Part shown: positions 8,919 through 17,366 of the stretch, in pieces | Numbering within the stretch: the first letter of the stretch is position 1 | Layout: every line of letters begins with the position of its first letter | Assembly: GCF_002257645.1 (NCBI RefSeq) | Contig: NZ_NQMO01000015.1 | Coordinates: forward strand, 1 to 64,000 | DNA length: 64,000 bases | From: Paenibacillus sp. XY044 | GTDB taxonomy: Bacteria; Bacillota; Bacilli; Paenibacillales; Paenibacillaceae | Reading direction: 5' to 3' | The notes under the pieces: generated by a model | Seen by the model: the letters and a program-made list of their open reading frames with translations, nothing else | What the model was told of the DNA's origin: nothing | Database searches by the model: none | Position numbers and translations under genes: made by a program

Positions 8919-9551
8919 GTGAAAGAACCGATGAAGGAAGACATTACAGGGCATACCTCGGGAACCGACACCAAACACGATATTTTACAAGCCACCGTCG
9001 AGCTGATTCGGGATGAAGGCATCGAGTGTGCCACCCTGCGCCGGATCGCGACCAAGGCGGATACCAACCTGGCGCTGGTCAACTACCACTTCGGCTCGAA
9101 GGAGAAACTGATCACTCAGGCGATCCGTTCCCTGGTGCTGACGTTCGAGGACGTGTTTAACGCGCTGGAGGACGACGCGATGCCGGCGAAGGAAAGACTG
9201 AAGCAGTTCTTTTACCGCTATGTCCGCCATTTACAGGAATACCCGGGGCTGGTGAGACAGATGATCGATCAGACCCGCGTTATTTTCGAGTCGCAGCATG
9301 AGTACTCGCATTATTGCAAGGTGATGAAGACCCGGCGGCTGATCGGGACTGTCAGAGAAATTACCGGGGAGGAAGACGACGATAAAATCCGGAAGATGCT
9401 GATGCAGCTGTACGGGGCGATCTTTTTCCCGGTCATCATGAAGTCTTTTCTGGCCAATGGCGACGAGGACATGGCATCAACCATCCATATCGCGCCGCTT
9501 GAGGAGCAGATTGACACGTTGTTTGAGCATTATTTTCACCAATACAGCTAG
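8919..9551 (+). CDS. TetR/AcrR family transcriptional regulator
   Basis: One-component repressor, about 210 residues. GTG at 8919 follows AGGGAGGAGGG closely; the upstream ATG at 8892 would leave this ribosome site inside the gene. The N-terminal helix-turn-helix is clear (residues 20-70, ending LALVNYHFGSKEKLITQA). The all-helical C-terminus would bind an inducer. The DHA2 exporter gene follows 48 bases later in the same direction, so the pair is probably an inducible drug- or metabolite-efflux operon with autoregulation at the upstream palindrome. The inducer is unknown. Confidence 0.92.
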   Translation: MKEPMKEDITGHTSGTDTKHDILQATVELIRDEGIECATLRRIATKADTNLALVNYHFGSKEKLITQAIRSLVLTFEDVFNALEDDAMPAKERLKQFFYRYVRHLQEYPGLVRQMIDQTRVIFESQHEYSHYCKVMKTRRLIGTVREITGEEDDDKIRKMLMQLYGAIFFPVIMKSFLANGDEDMASTIHIAPLEEQIDTLFEHYFHQYS

Positions 9552-9599
9552 AGTGGAACGGGAGAACCAGACTATATATAGAAATGAGTGGAGAGATTT

Positions 9600-11081
9600 A
9601 TGTCTAAAACCTTGGCGGGCAACCCCGCCGCAGAAGTCCCATTCTCGCTGAAAAAGATCATTCCGCCCATGCTGGCCATTATCGTCGGCATGATCATGGT
9701 TATTCTGGACAGCACGGTGGTCAACGTCGCGGTGCCGAACCTGGTGAGCTACTTTGACACTGACCTGAAGACCATTCAATGGGCGATTACCGGTTATACG
9801 TTGGCCCTTTCGGCAGTCATTCCGCTGGCCGGCTGGATGACCGACCGTTTCGGCTCCAAACAGGTTTTCATTGCCACCATCATTATGTTTGTGATCGGAT
9901 CGGCGCTCTGCTCTATGGCGCAGACGTCGACCCAGTTGATTATTTACCGAGTTATCCAGGGGCTTGGCGGGGGCATGGTCGCGCCGATCGGCATGGCGCT
10001 TGTCTTTAAGCTCGCCCCTCCGGAGCGCCGCGGCTCGATCATGGGGCTGCTCGGCATTCCAATGCTTCTTGCGCCGGCGCTCGGCCCGATTCTGTCGGGC
10101 TGGCTGGTGGAATACGTGAACTGGCACTGGATCTTCCTGATCAACGTTCCGATCGGTGTCGTCGGCGTCATCCTGGGCGTGAAGTTTCTGCCGGCAGCGG
10201 ATCGGCAGCAGACTCCGCACCTCGATTTGATCGGCATGATTCTGGCCCCGATCGCCTTCGCTATGCTGGCTTACGGCGTCAATGAGGGAGGCAGCGTGAG
10301 CTGGTCCTCGACCGGTGCATTGACCGGACTCATCGTCGGCGGGGCTGCCCTGCTGATGTTTATCGCCGTGGAGCTTCGCCAGAAGAACCCGCTGCTGGAA
10401 CTGCGCGTCTTCGGTTCCTCGGATTTCACCCGGGGTATCATCCTCTCCTGGATCATGCAGGCAGCCTTGTTCGGCTCGATGCTGTTCGTCCCGCTGTACC
10501 TGCAGCAGATCCGCCAATTCACGCCGCTGGAGACCGGCTTTATCCTGCTGCCGCAGGCACTGGCTTCCGGGATCGGCATGCCGATCGGCGGGAAGTTTTT
10601 CGATAGATACGGCGCCCGCCCCGTGGCGATTATCGGCCTTCTCCTTATCTCGGCAGCACTGTTCAGCCTGTCGAATATTACGGCCGACACGTCACTGTGG
10701 ACGATCATGCCGCTGCTCTTCATGCTGGGATTCGGCATGGGCTTATCGATGATGCCGCTGAATACCCATGTGCTGAACGCCGCGCCGCGCAAGCTGGTGA
10801 ACCGGGTTACGCCGTTGACCGCTGCCGCGCAGCAGGTCGTCGTGTCCTTTGCGGTCGCCGGCATGTCAGGCTACCTGATCAGCCGCACAACCAGTCACGC
10901 GAGTCATGGAGGCAATCCTCTGACTGCGGCTGTCCAGGGATTCGGCGACGTGTTCTTCCTGGCATCCTGCTTTGCGATCGTTGGTGTGCTGCTGTGCCTC
11001 ATTTTGCGCAGACCGAAGCCAGTCGCAGCGGATGTCGCGGACGGAAATCAGCCGGATCCGTCGCTGATGATCAGCCACTGA
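9600..11081 (+). CDS. MFS exporter, DHA2 (EmrB/QacA) family
   Basis: Proton-coupled multidrug exporter with 14 predicted membrane segments, 493 residues. The family signatures include DSTVVNVAVPNL in the first helix, the loop motif GWMTDRFGSKQV and the helix-5 motif around GIPMLLAPALGPILSGW. ATG 9600 follows GGAGAG; an in-frame GTG 12 bases earlier has no proper ribosome site. It is the effector of the TetR-regulated operon and is followed by a strong terminator. Drug specificity cannot be predicted. Confidence 0.93.
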   Translation: MSKTLAGNPAAEVPFSLKKIIPPMLAIIVGMIMVILDSTVVNVAVPNLVSYFDTDLKTIQWAITGYTLALSAVIPLAGWMTDRFGSKQVFIATIIMFVIGSALCSMAQTSTQLIIYRVIQGLGGGMVAPIGMALVFKLAPPERRGSIMGLLGIPMLLAPALGPILSGWLVEYVNWHWIFLINVPIGVVGVILGVKFLPAADRQQTPHLDLIGMILAPIAFAMLAYGVNEGGSVSWSSTGALTGLIVGGAALLMFIAVELRQKNPLLELRVFGSSDFTRGIILSWIMQAALFGSMLFVPLYLQQIRQFTPLETGFILLPQALASGIGMPIGGKFFDRYGARPVAIIGLLLISAALFSLSNITADTSLWTIMPLLFMLGFGMGLSMMPLNTHVLNAAPRKLVNRVTPLTAAAQQVVVSFAVAGMSGYLISRTTSHASHGGNPLTAAVQGFGDVFFLASCFAIVGVLLCLILRRPKPVAADVADGNQPDPSLMISH

Positions 11082-11113
11082 TCGGCAAGACATCGAAATG
11101 CGTTCTGTAAACA

Positions 11114-11166
11114 GGAACCCGGCATCCTTCTTCCATTGGGAAAAGGGGCCGGGTTCCCTTTGTTTT
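11114..11166 (+). terminator. Terminator after DHA2 exporter
   Basis: GGAACCCGGC (11114-11123) pairs with GCCGGGTTCC (11148-11157), followed by CTTTGTTTTT. Confidence 0.85.
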
Positions 11167-11290
11167 TGGGAAAATTTAATGTTCACTCGTCGGATTCTGT
11201 CGTATCATGATGCTAGGGCCCTTCACGGGCACGGGGCAGGCTGCCATATCCCTCGCTTCTATACTTACGATAAAAAAGGAGAAATCGATC

Positions 11291-11854
11291 ATGTCTGAAC
11301 GTTTTCATATCGTGGGGATTTCCGGAAGTCTCCGCAAGCATTCCCACAATACACAGCTGCTTCATAACGCGGCAGCGCTTCTGCCGGAGGATTTCCGCTT
11401 CACGCTTGCCGATATTTCCGTACTTCCTTTATATAATCAGGATTTGGAAAGTGAACTGCCGGAAGCGGTGAAGCAGTTTGCCGAGCTGCTGCATTCGGCC
11501 AATGGCTTTTTGATCAGCTCTCCGGAATATAACGGGCAGCTTTCGGGCGCGTTGAAGAATGCGCTGGATTGGGCTTCAAGACCGGCCGTCCAAACGCCGC
11601 TGGCACTAAAGCCGGTAGCGCTCATGGGCGCAACGCCGGGCATGGGCGGCACGGGCAGAGCCCAGGTTGGCATTCGCTCACTCCTGTTTGCACTCAATAT
11701 GGATGCGGTGAACCGGCCGGAATTTTTGCTCCCGCAATCGCATACCAAATTTGACGATTCCGGTGCGCTGACCGACCCGATGGCTCAGCAAATTATGCAG
11801 CAGCTCGTGGATAATGTGGTCACCAAAGTCAAGAAGCATGCTGAGGAGCAGTAA
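11291..11854 (+). CDS. NADPH-dependent FMN reductase
   Basis: Flavodoxin-fold oxidoreductase, 187 residues. The phosphate-binding loop of FMN (GISGSLRKHSHN) is at the N-terminus and the family motif SPEYNGQLSGALKNALDW lies mid-protein, followed by GATPGMGGTGRAQ. Such proteins reduce FMN, quinones, azo compounds or chromate with NADPH. AAAGGAG precedes the ATG at 11291. It appears monocistronic; what follows is a long non-coding stretch. Confidence 0.92.
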   Translation: MSERFHIVGISGSLRKHSHNTQLLHNAAALLPEDFRFTLADISVLPLYNQDLESELPEAVKQFAELLHSANGFLISSPEYNGQLSGALKNALDWASRPAVQTPLALKPVALMGATPGMGGTGRAQVGIRSLLFALNMDAVNRPEFLLPQSHTKFDDSGALTDPMAQQIMQQLVDNVVTKVKKHAEEQ

Positions 11855-11976
11855 GCAGGCCGACTTGGCGCACCGACTGGTAAACTGTATTGGTGAATTT
11901 CCCGGACCGCCTTCATGGGCTGAATGAAACGGGGATTTAAAGGCTGCGATCAAGCAGCGTGAACAGAATACTTAAC

Positions 11977-12117
11977 GACGGGTGCTGACAAAGGCCCGTC
12001 CAACAAGGGATATGTGCAACACCGCTTCGTGCACGCCGCTAGGGGCGTCCGCTTACAGGGCGGGAAAGGCTCCAGTACGCGGGGAACACCGTGCCTGCTG
12101 GAGCCTTTTTTCCTTTT
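11977..12117 (+). ncRNA. Candidate structured RNA ending in a terminator
   Basis: Three local hairpins in a row: GACGGG/CCCGTC (11977-12000), GTGCA/TGCAC (12014-12034) and ACGCC/GGCGT (12033-12048). Then comes a strong terminator (GGCTCCAG at 12068-12075, CTGGAGCC at 12098-12105, TTTTTT). No protein-coding frame with a ribosome site covers it. I compared it by eye with common riboswitch signatures (TPP, SAM, FMN, lysine, M-box, T-box) and recognised none. It could be a small RNA or a leader of the CorC-type gene 350 bases downstream. The terminator is better supported than the RNA identity. From 12118 to 12468 I see only a CTGCC/GGCAG hairpin and no gene. Confidence 0.4.
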
Positions 12118-12468
12118 TGAAAGTCCGGAACGTGCAGCCTCCTATAGAAATGCATTTCTGATCCGGCAAGTAAGACATCCTCTGCAGGCAGTCTGCCTTC
12201 TGTTGGAAAGTACATCGATAGACGTTTTGCATTTCGGCAGGAACTGTTTTTTTGGGGACCGATTGAAACCTGAACCCGGGCATGTGCGTATTACCTAGTT
12301 AACCAGCATCATGCAAAAACCTGTTTCAACGGGTCGCCACATGGTAAATGAATGGGGAAGGCTCAGGCTTTCTTTGATCCATTTGCTGCCATGGCGGCAG
12401 AAGGCGAAACTTCTTGCAGGATGCCGGATGGAATCATCAAGACTACTTTATAAGGAGAAGATGTTGAA

Positions 12469-13779
12469 GTGGAAAGTGACAGGTATGCGTTAAATTTGGT
12501 TTTGGTTGCTTTACTGATCGGTTTGTCGGCCTTTTTCGTCGCGGTGGAGTTTGCCGTCATCCGTATCCGGGGAAGCCGGGTCGATCAACTGATCGCTGAA
12601 GGTCGCAAGGGCGCAAAGGCTGTAAAGAAGGTCATCGACAATCTGGACGGATACTTGTCCGCGTGTCAGCTCGGGATTACGATTACGTCACTCTGTCTTG
12701 GTTTCCTGGGGGAGCCTACGGTGGAGAAGATTCTTACCCCGGTGTTTGAGAAGTGGCATATGCCCGAAGCGTTAGGCCATTTTCTGTCACTGCTGATTGC
12801 ATTTACGGTCATTACGTACCTGCACGTCGTCATTGGCGAATTGGCGCCGAAAACGGTGGCTATCCGCAAAGCGGAGACCGTTGCCTTACTGACGGCGACA
12901 CCCATTATCTGGTTTAACAAAATCATGTACCCGTTCATTTGGCTGCTGAATGGATCGGCGAACCAGCTGGTTCGATTGTTCGGCGTAAAGCCCGCTTCCG
13001 AGCATGAGGAGGCCCACTCCGAGGAGGAACTGCAGATTATTCTGAGTGAGAGCCATGAGAGTGGAAAAATTAACGATAACGAATTCGGTTATGTCAGCAG
13101 GATTTTCGCGTTTGACAACATGCTGGCCAAGGAAATTATGGTACCGCGTACGGACATGATCTGTCTGGATAAAGACAAGTCGCGGTCTGAAAATATGAAA
13201 GTTATTAAAGAACAGCAGTACTCCAGGTTTCCGCTTATCGACGGAAGCAAGGATAATGTCATCGGCATCATTAATACGAAGCAATTTTTCCTGGCTTATG
13301 AAGAAAACGAAGAGCTGGATGTGGCGAGCCTGATCCATCCGGTGATGGCGGTATCCGAAGTGATGCCGGTCAATGTGCTGCTGCAGCGGATGCAGAAGGA
13401 AGCGACGCACATGGCGATCCTGATCGATGAATACGGCGGAACCTCCGGTCTCGTTACGATTGAAGACATTATTGAAGAGATCGTCGGCGAGATTCGCGAC
13501 GAGTTCGATAAGGACGAAGTCGAAGACGTCCAGGAGATCGGTGAGCAGCATTTGATCGTGGACGGCAAAGTATCGATTTCAATGGTTAATGATTATTTCT
13601 TTATGGATTTGGATACAAAGGAATGGGATACGATCGGCGGCTGGCTCTACAGCCAGATCAGCGAAATGGCCGAAGGCGAGACGTTTGTGTATGAAGGAAC
13701 GGCCTTCACCCTGCTGGAGCGGGATCATAACCGCTACTGCCGCATCGAAATCAAGAAGATCAAGATGAGCGAGGAATAA
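12469..13779 (+). CDS. Hemolysin family protein / CorC-type transporter (CNNM-like)
   Basis: Membrane protein of the HlyC/CorC family, implicated in magnesium or cobalt efflux in several bacteria. Domain order in 436 residues: four-helix DUF21 membrane domain (about 5-190), a CBS pair (about 205-340; VPRTDMICLDKDKS at its start) and a C-terminal FAD-like CorC_HlyC domain. The GTG start at 12469 lies 11 bases after AAGGAG. The next gene begins 2 bases after its stop, so the two are co-transcribed. Its role in ion transport is taken from the family and is not shown here. Confidence 0.92.
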   Translation: MESDRYALNLVLVALLIGLSAFFVAVEFAVIRIRGSRVDQLIAEGRKGAKAVKKVIDNLDGYLSACQLGITITSLCLGFLGEPTVEKILTPVFEKWHMPEALGHFLSLLIAFTVITYLHVVIGELAPKTVAIRKAETVALLTATPIIWFNKIMYPFIWLLNGSANQLVRLFGVKPASEHEEAHSEEELQIILSESHESGKINDNEFGYVSRIFAFDNMLAKEIMVPRTDMICLDKDKSRSENMKVIKEQQYSRFPLIDGSKDNVIGIINTKQFFLAYEENEELDVASLIHPVMAVSEVMPVNVLLQRMQKEATHMAILIDEYGGTSGLVTIEDIIEEIVGEIRDEFDKDEVEDVQEIGEQHLIVDGKVSISMVNDYFFMDLDTKEWDTIGGWLYSQISEMAEGETFVYEGTAFTLLERDHNRYCRIEIKKIKMSEE

Positions 13780-13781
13780 AT

Positions 13782-14957
13782 ATGGACAATCCGGTGAATT
13801 GGGCAAGCCGTTTTAAGCGGTTTTTACTAAATAACAGATTTGTATTGTTTATGCTGGTGGTGCTGCTGCTGGGACTGAACATTCTGGTCCTCACCAAAAT
13901 TTCATTCGTGTTCGAGCCGCTGATCGTCCTGGTCAAAACCGTCGTGCTGCCGCTCATTCTCGCCGGAATTGCGTATTATTTGCTCAATCCGATTGTGGAT
14001 TTTCTGGAAAAACGAAAGGTGAAGCGCCTGCACACCATTCTGCTGCTGTACGTTCTCATTATCGGCATCATCGCCGCGCTTGTGACGCTGGTCATCCCGG
14101 TCATCCGGGAGCAGATCATGGATTTGGTGAACAATTTCCCGGGCTATGCCGAGGTCGCTCGGATCAAGGTCGAAGAGCTGATGGGGAGCAATCTGGTCAG
14201 CAAGCTGCAGGAAAACGTGTTGTTCGATCCGCAGGAGCTGATGAAAACCGTCTCGGAGAAAGGTACGGAATTCCTGAACCGCACCTGGATGGGGCTTGGC
14301 GGATTCGTGGGCGGTCTGATCGAAGTGGTGCTGGCCGTGGTGACGCTGCCGTTCATTCTGTTCTACCTGCTGAAGGACGGCAAACGGCTGCCGGGTTATA
14401 TTTTAAACTTTGTGCCGACGCGGCTGCGCGGGGAAACTTCGCGGGTCATGAAAGAAATGAACCACCAGATCAGCTCTTATATCCGCGGGCAGATCATCGT
14501 TAGCTTCTGTATCGGGGTGCTGCTGTTCGCCGGGTATATCATTATCGGCTTGAAGTATTCGCTGATTCTGGCCATCATCGCGGCATGCACCAGCGTCGTC
14601 CCTTATTTGGGACCGGCGATCGCCATTACACCGGCGCTCATCGTCGCAGTCGTCACCTCGCCGATCATGCTGCTCAAGATGGTGATCGTCTGGACCGTCG
14701 TCCAGCTCATCGAAGGGAAGTTCATTTCCCCGCAAATTATGGGCAAGACGCTGAAGATTCATCCGATCACGATTATCTTCGTCATTCTGACGAGCGGCAA
14801 CTTGTTTGGCATCGTCGGCATTCTGCTCGCGGTGCCGGGATATGCCGTGCTGAAGGTAGTCGTATCCCATCTGTACCGCTGGTTCCGGGTGCGTTCGGGA
14901 CTTTACGAACCCGAGCGGCCACCGGCTGTCAAGGCGGGCGATTCCCGGCAGCCGTGA
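13782..14957 (+). CDS. AI-2E family transporter (PerM-like)
   Basis: Polytopic membrane protein of 391 residues with the family pattern: N-terminal helices, a hydrophilic extracytoplasmic insert (about 100-160), then a cluster of C-terminal helices including the conserved GKFISPQIMGKTLKIHP segment. Members are proposed exporters of small solutes or, in some species, sodium/proton antiporters; the autoinducer-2 role holds for only a few. It overlaps the regulatory unit of the CorC-type gene (2-base gap; ribosome site GAGGAAT inside the end of that gene) and is followed by a strong terminator. Confidence 0.9.
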   Translation: MDNPVNWASRFKRFLLNNRFVLFMLVVLLLGLNILVLTKISFVFEPLIVLVKTVVLPLILAGIAYYLLNPIVDFLEKRKVKRLHTILLLYVLIIGIIAALVTLVIPVIREQIMDLVNNFPGYAEVARIKVEELMGSNLVSKLQENVLFDPQELMKTVSEKGTEFLNRTWMGLGGFVGGLIEVVLAVVTLPFILFYLLKDGKRLPGYILNFVPTRLRGETSRVMKEMNHQISSYIRGQIIVSFCIGVLLFAGYIIIGLKYSLILAIIAACTSVVPYLGPAIAITPALIVAVVTSPIMLLKMVIVWTVVQLIEGKFISPQIMGKTLKIHPITIIFVILTSGNLFGIVGILLAVPGYAVLKVVVSHLYRWFRVRSGLYEPERPPAVKAGDSRQP

Positions 14958-15008
14958 TGTCGAGAGCTGCTATAGAGGAGATCGCGTTAAACTGAAGATG
15001 GCACGGGT

Positions 15009-15054
15009 CGTCTCCCCGGATTCCTAGATCCGGCGGGGACGGCTTTATTTTTTC
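15009..15054 (+). terminator. Terminator after AI-2E gene
   Basis: CGTCTCCCCGGAT (15009-15021) pairs with ATCCGGCGGGGACG (15028-15041), then CTTTATTTTTT. Confidence 0.88.
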
Positions 15055-15154
15055 CCCATTGTAATTCGGGAGGGAGCATGTGATAATGGGTTGTTCGCCT
15101 TCACGGAAGTGGAGGCGGCTGTATTTATGAGTAGCTTGGAGGGAACCAAAAGAC

Positions 15155-17110
15155 GTGGAGCGGTATCCTTTTACGTATGATCCAACACGGCCCTTCGTCC
15201 AGCAAGCGGGCGAATGGGTGGCCGATGTGTTTTACGATTTGCTGCCGGAAGCGGGATTTGAAATCCGCGATGAGCAGATTTATATGGCATTTCAGCTGGA
15301 GAAAGCTTTTGCTGAGAAAAAAACGATATTTGCCGAGGCGGGAGTCGGGACGGGCAAGACATTGGTGTACTTGCTCTATTCCGTTTGCTACGCGCGGTAT
15401 ACCCGCAGACCGGCGGTCATCGCCTGCGCCGACGAATCGCTGATCGAGCAGCTGGTGAAGCCGGAGGGCGACATTGCGAAATTGGCCCGCCACCTGGGGC
15501 TTCACATCGATGCCCGGCTGGGTAAATCGCCTGACCAGTACCTCTGCCTGCGCAAATTGGACGATGTCCGGCTGCGGGACGAAGAAGGGGTACGCTGGGA
15601 CGACTTGGCCGCTGGCCTGCCGGATTTCGTGTATGCCTCCGCGCCGATGCAGTCCTTTCATGCCTACGGGGACCGGAAGGGGTACCCGGAGTTAACCGAT
15701 GAGGAGTGGAGCCGGATTAACTGGGATCCGTTCCAGGACTGCTTCACCTGCGACCGCCGCCATCGCTGCGGCCAGACGCTGTCGCGGGATCATTACCGCC
15801 AGGCGGCGGACCTGATCATCTGCTCGCATGATTATTACATGGAGCATGTATGGACTTACGAGGGCCGAAAGAGGGAGGGGCAGCTGCCCCTACTGCCGGA
15901 GCACTGCGCCGTCGTCTTCGACGAAGGGCATCTGCTCGAATCGGCCGCCATGAAGGCCCTCAGCTATAAAATGAAGCATGTCGTGTTTGAGGAACTCATC
16001 ACACGGCTGCTTCAGGGCGAGATCCGCGAATCGCTGGCGGTGCTGATCGACGAGGCGATCGTGCAGAGCGAAGCGATGTTCGCGGCATTCGGTCGACAGA
16101 GCCGCAGCGTGGCCGGCTCCGACCGAAAGGAAATCGTGCTGGACGGCGCGCTGCTCGCCGAGGTGCACCGTTTCCGCTCGCTCCTCACCTCGATCGAGGA
16201 GGAGCTCGTGTTTGAGAGCGAGCTGTACACGCTGAACGAGTACGAGCTCCGGATCGTGGAAGAGCATCTGGAGATGATGCAGAAGGCGCTCCATCTGTTC
16301 GAGCGGTCCGAGGCGCTGATCTGCTGGGCGGTGGATGGCCCGGACGGGCTGACGCTGTCGATCATGCCGAGAACGGTCAAGGAGGTGCTGCAGGAGCAGG
16401 TGTTCGGCGCGAAAATGCCGGTCGTGTTCTCCTCAGCCACCTTGTCGGTTCAGGGCTCCTTCGGCTACGTGTCGGACAGCCTGGGCATCGGCAGCTCTCT
16501 CGCCTTCTCCGTGCCGTCCCCGTATGACTATGCGGAGCAGATGCAGGTGCTGGCCCCGGCGGATCCTCTGTCGACGGCCGATTTTAACGGCAAGTTGGAA
16601 GCCGCTGCCCGCCTTTTGCGCGAGTCGGGGGGCCGCGCGCTGATCCTGTTTAACAGCAGGGAGGAGCTGCGGCGCTTTAAGCAGGAGCTTGCCGCAGGCG
16701 CGATCCAAGTACCGGACGTTCCGTTTTACTTCGAAGGTGATCAGGAGATCAGCTATCTGATCTCCGCCTTCCAGCGCGAGGAGACCAGCGTGCTGTGCGC
16801 TGTCAGTCTGTGGGAGGGATTGGACGTGCCCGGACCGGCGCTCTCAAACGTGATCGTCTGGTCGCTGCCGTTCCCGCCGCATGATCCGGTGTTTACGGCG
16901 AAGCGCAAAGAATCGGCGGCACCGTTCGAAGAGGTGGACATGCCGTATATGCTGCTTCGGCTCCGCCAGGGCATCGGCCGGCTGATCCGCTCCCGCGAGG
17001 ACCGGGGCGCCGTCGCCATCCTAGGCGAAGAGCTTGCCGGCACCACGCCCGTGCAGGAGCAGGTGCTGGCGGTGCTGCCCGAAGGCGTGACGCTGCAGGT
17101 ATTGTCTTAA
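15155..17110 (+). CDS. ATP-dependent DNA helicase, DinG/XPD-like (YpvA-type)
   Basis: Superfamily 2 helicase of 651 residues without the exonuclease domain found in long Gram-positive DinG, so it resembles B. subtilis YpvA. Walker A is GVGTGKT (about residue 66), Walker B is VVFDEGHLL (DEGH rather than DEAH), and motif VI is RQGIGRLIRSREDRG. Four cysteines (YLCLRK and CFTCDRRHRC) match the iron-sulfur cluster insertion of XPD/DinG helicases. Expected role: 5'-3' unwinding of damaged or R-loop DNA. The GTG start follows GGAGGG by 10 bases. A 14-codon frame with a good ribosome site lies directly upstream (15086-15130). Confidence 0.9.
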   Translation: MERYPFTYDPTRPFVQQAGEWVADVFYDLLPEAGFEIRDEQIYMAFQLEKAFAEKKTIFAEAGVGTGKTLVYLLYSVCYARYTRRPAVIACADESLIEQLVKPEGDIAKLARHLGLHIDARLGKSPDQYLCLRKLDDVRLRDEEGVRWDDLAAGLPDFVYASAPMQSFHAYGDRKGYPELTDEEWSRINWDPFQDCFTCDRRHRCGQTLSRDHYRQAADLIICSHDYYMEHVWTYEGRKREGQLPLLPEHCAVVFDEGHLLESAAMKALSYKMKHVVFEELITRLLQGEIRESLAVLIDEAIVQSEAMFAAFGRQSRSVAGSDRKEIVLDGALLAEVHRFRSLLTSIEEELVFESELYTLNEYELRIVEEHLEMMQKALHLFERSEALICWAVDGPDGLTLSIMPRTVKEVLQEQVFGAKMPVVFSSATLSVQGSFGYVSDSLGIGSSLAFSVPSPYDYAEQMQVLAPADPLSTADFNGKLEAAARLLRESGGRALILFNSREELRRFKQELAAGAIQVPDVPFYFEGDQEISYLISAFQREETSVLCAVSLWEGLDVPGPALSNVIVWSLPFPPHDPVFTAKRKESAAPFEEVDMPYMLLRLRQGIGRLIRSREDRGAVAILGEELAGTTPVQEQVLAVLPEGVTLQVLS

Positions 17111-17121
17111 CCTGCAGCGTC
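17089..17121 (+). repeat. 12-bp inverted repeat spanning the helicase stop codon
   Basis: GACGCTGCAGGT (17089-17100) and its exact complement (17110-17121) flank a 9-base loop that contains the stop codon region. There is no T-run, so it is not a standard terminator; it may protect the 3' end or slow translation termination. Confidence 0.6.
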
Positions 17122-17305
17122 TCAACCGGGTTCAAAGACGCTCAGGAAACGCAAGTCGCGTTAAGTTGTTAATCCCGTTAATTTTTATCAGATAGATTGA
17201 ACTAGAGTTTTGCATTGAACCTCTTGTTATAGCGGCCTAATAGAGGCCTATAGCACATTCATTTCTTTAGTTCATTCTATAAAGATGAACCCAATGCGCA
17301 TGTTT

Positions 17306-17349
17306 AAAAGCCAACCCTAGCCGATTCAGGAAGGGGTTGGCTTTTTTTT
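17306..17349. terminator. Terminator between helicase and serpin genes
   Basis: AAAAGCCAACCC and GGGTTGGCTTTT with eight T. It can work for both convergent genes. The stretch 17122-17305 before it has no gene; it carries short TATAG/CTATA and GGCC repeats only. Confidence 0.88.
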
Positions 17350-17366
17350 GTCCGTGTGCGAGCAAG

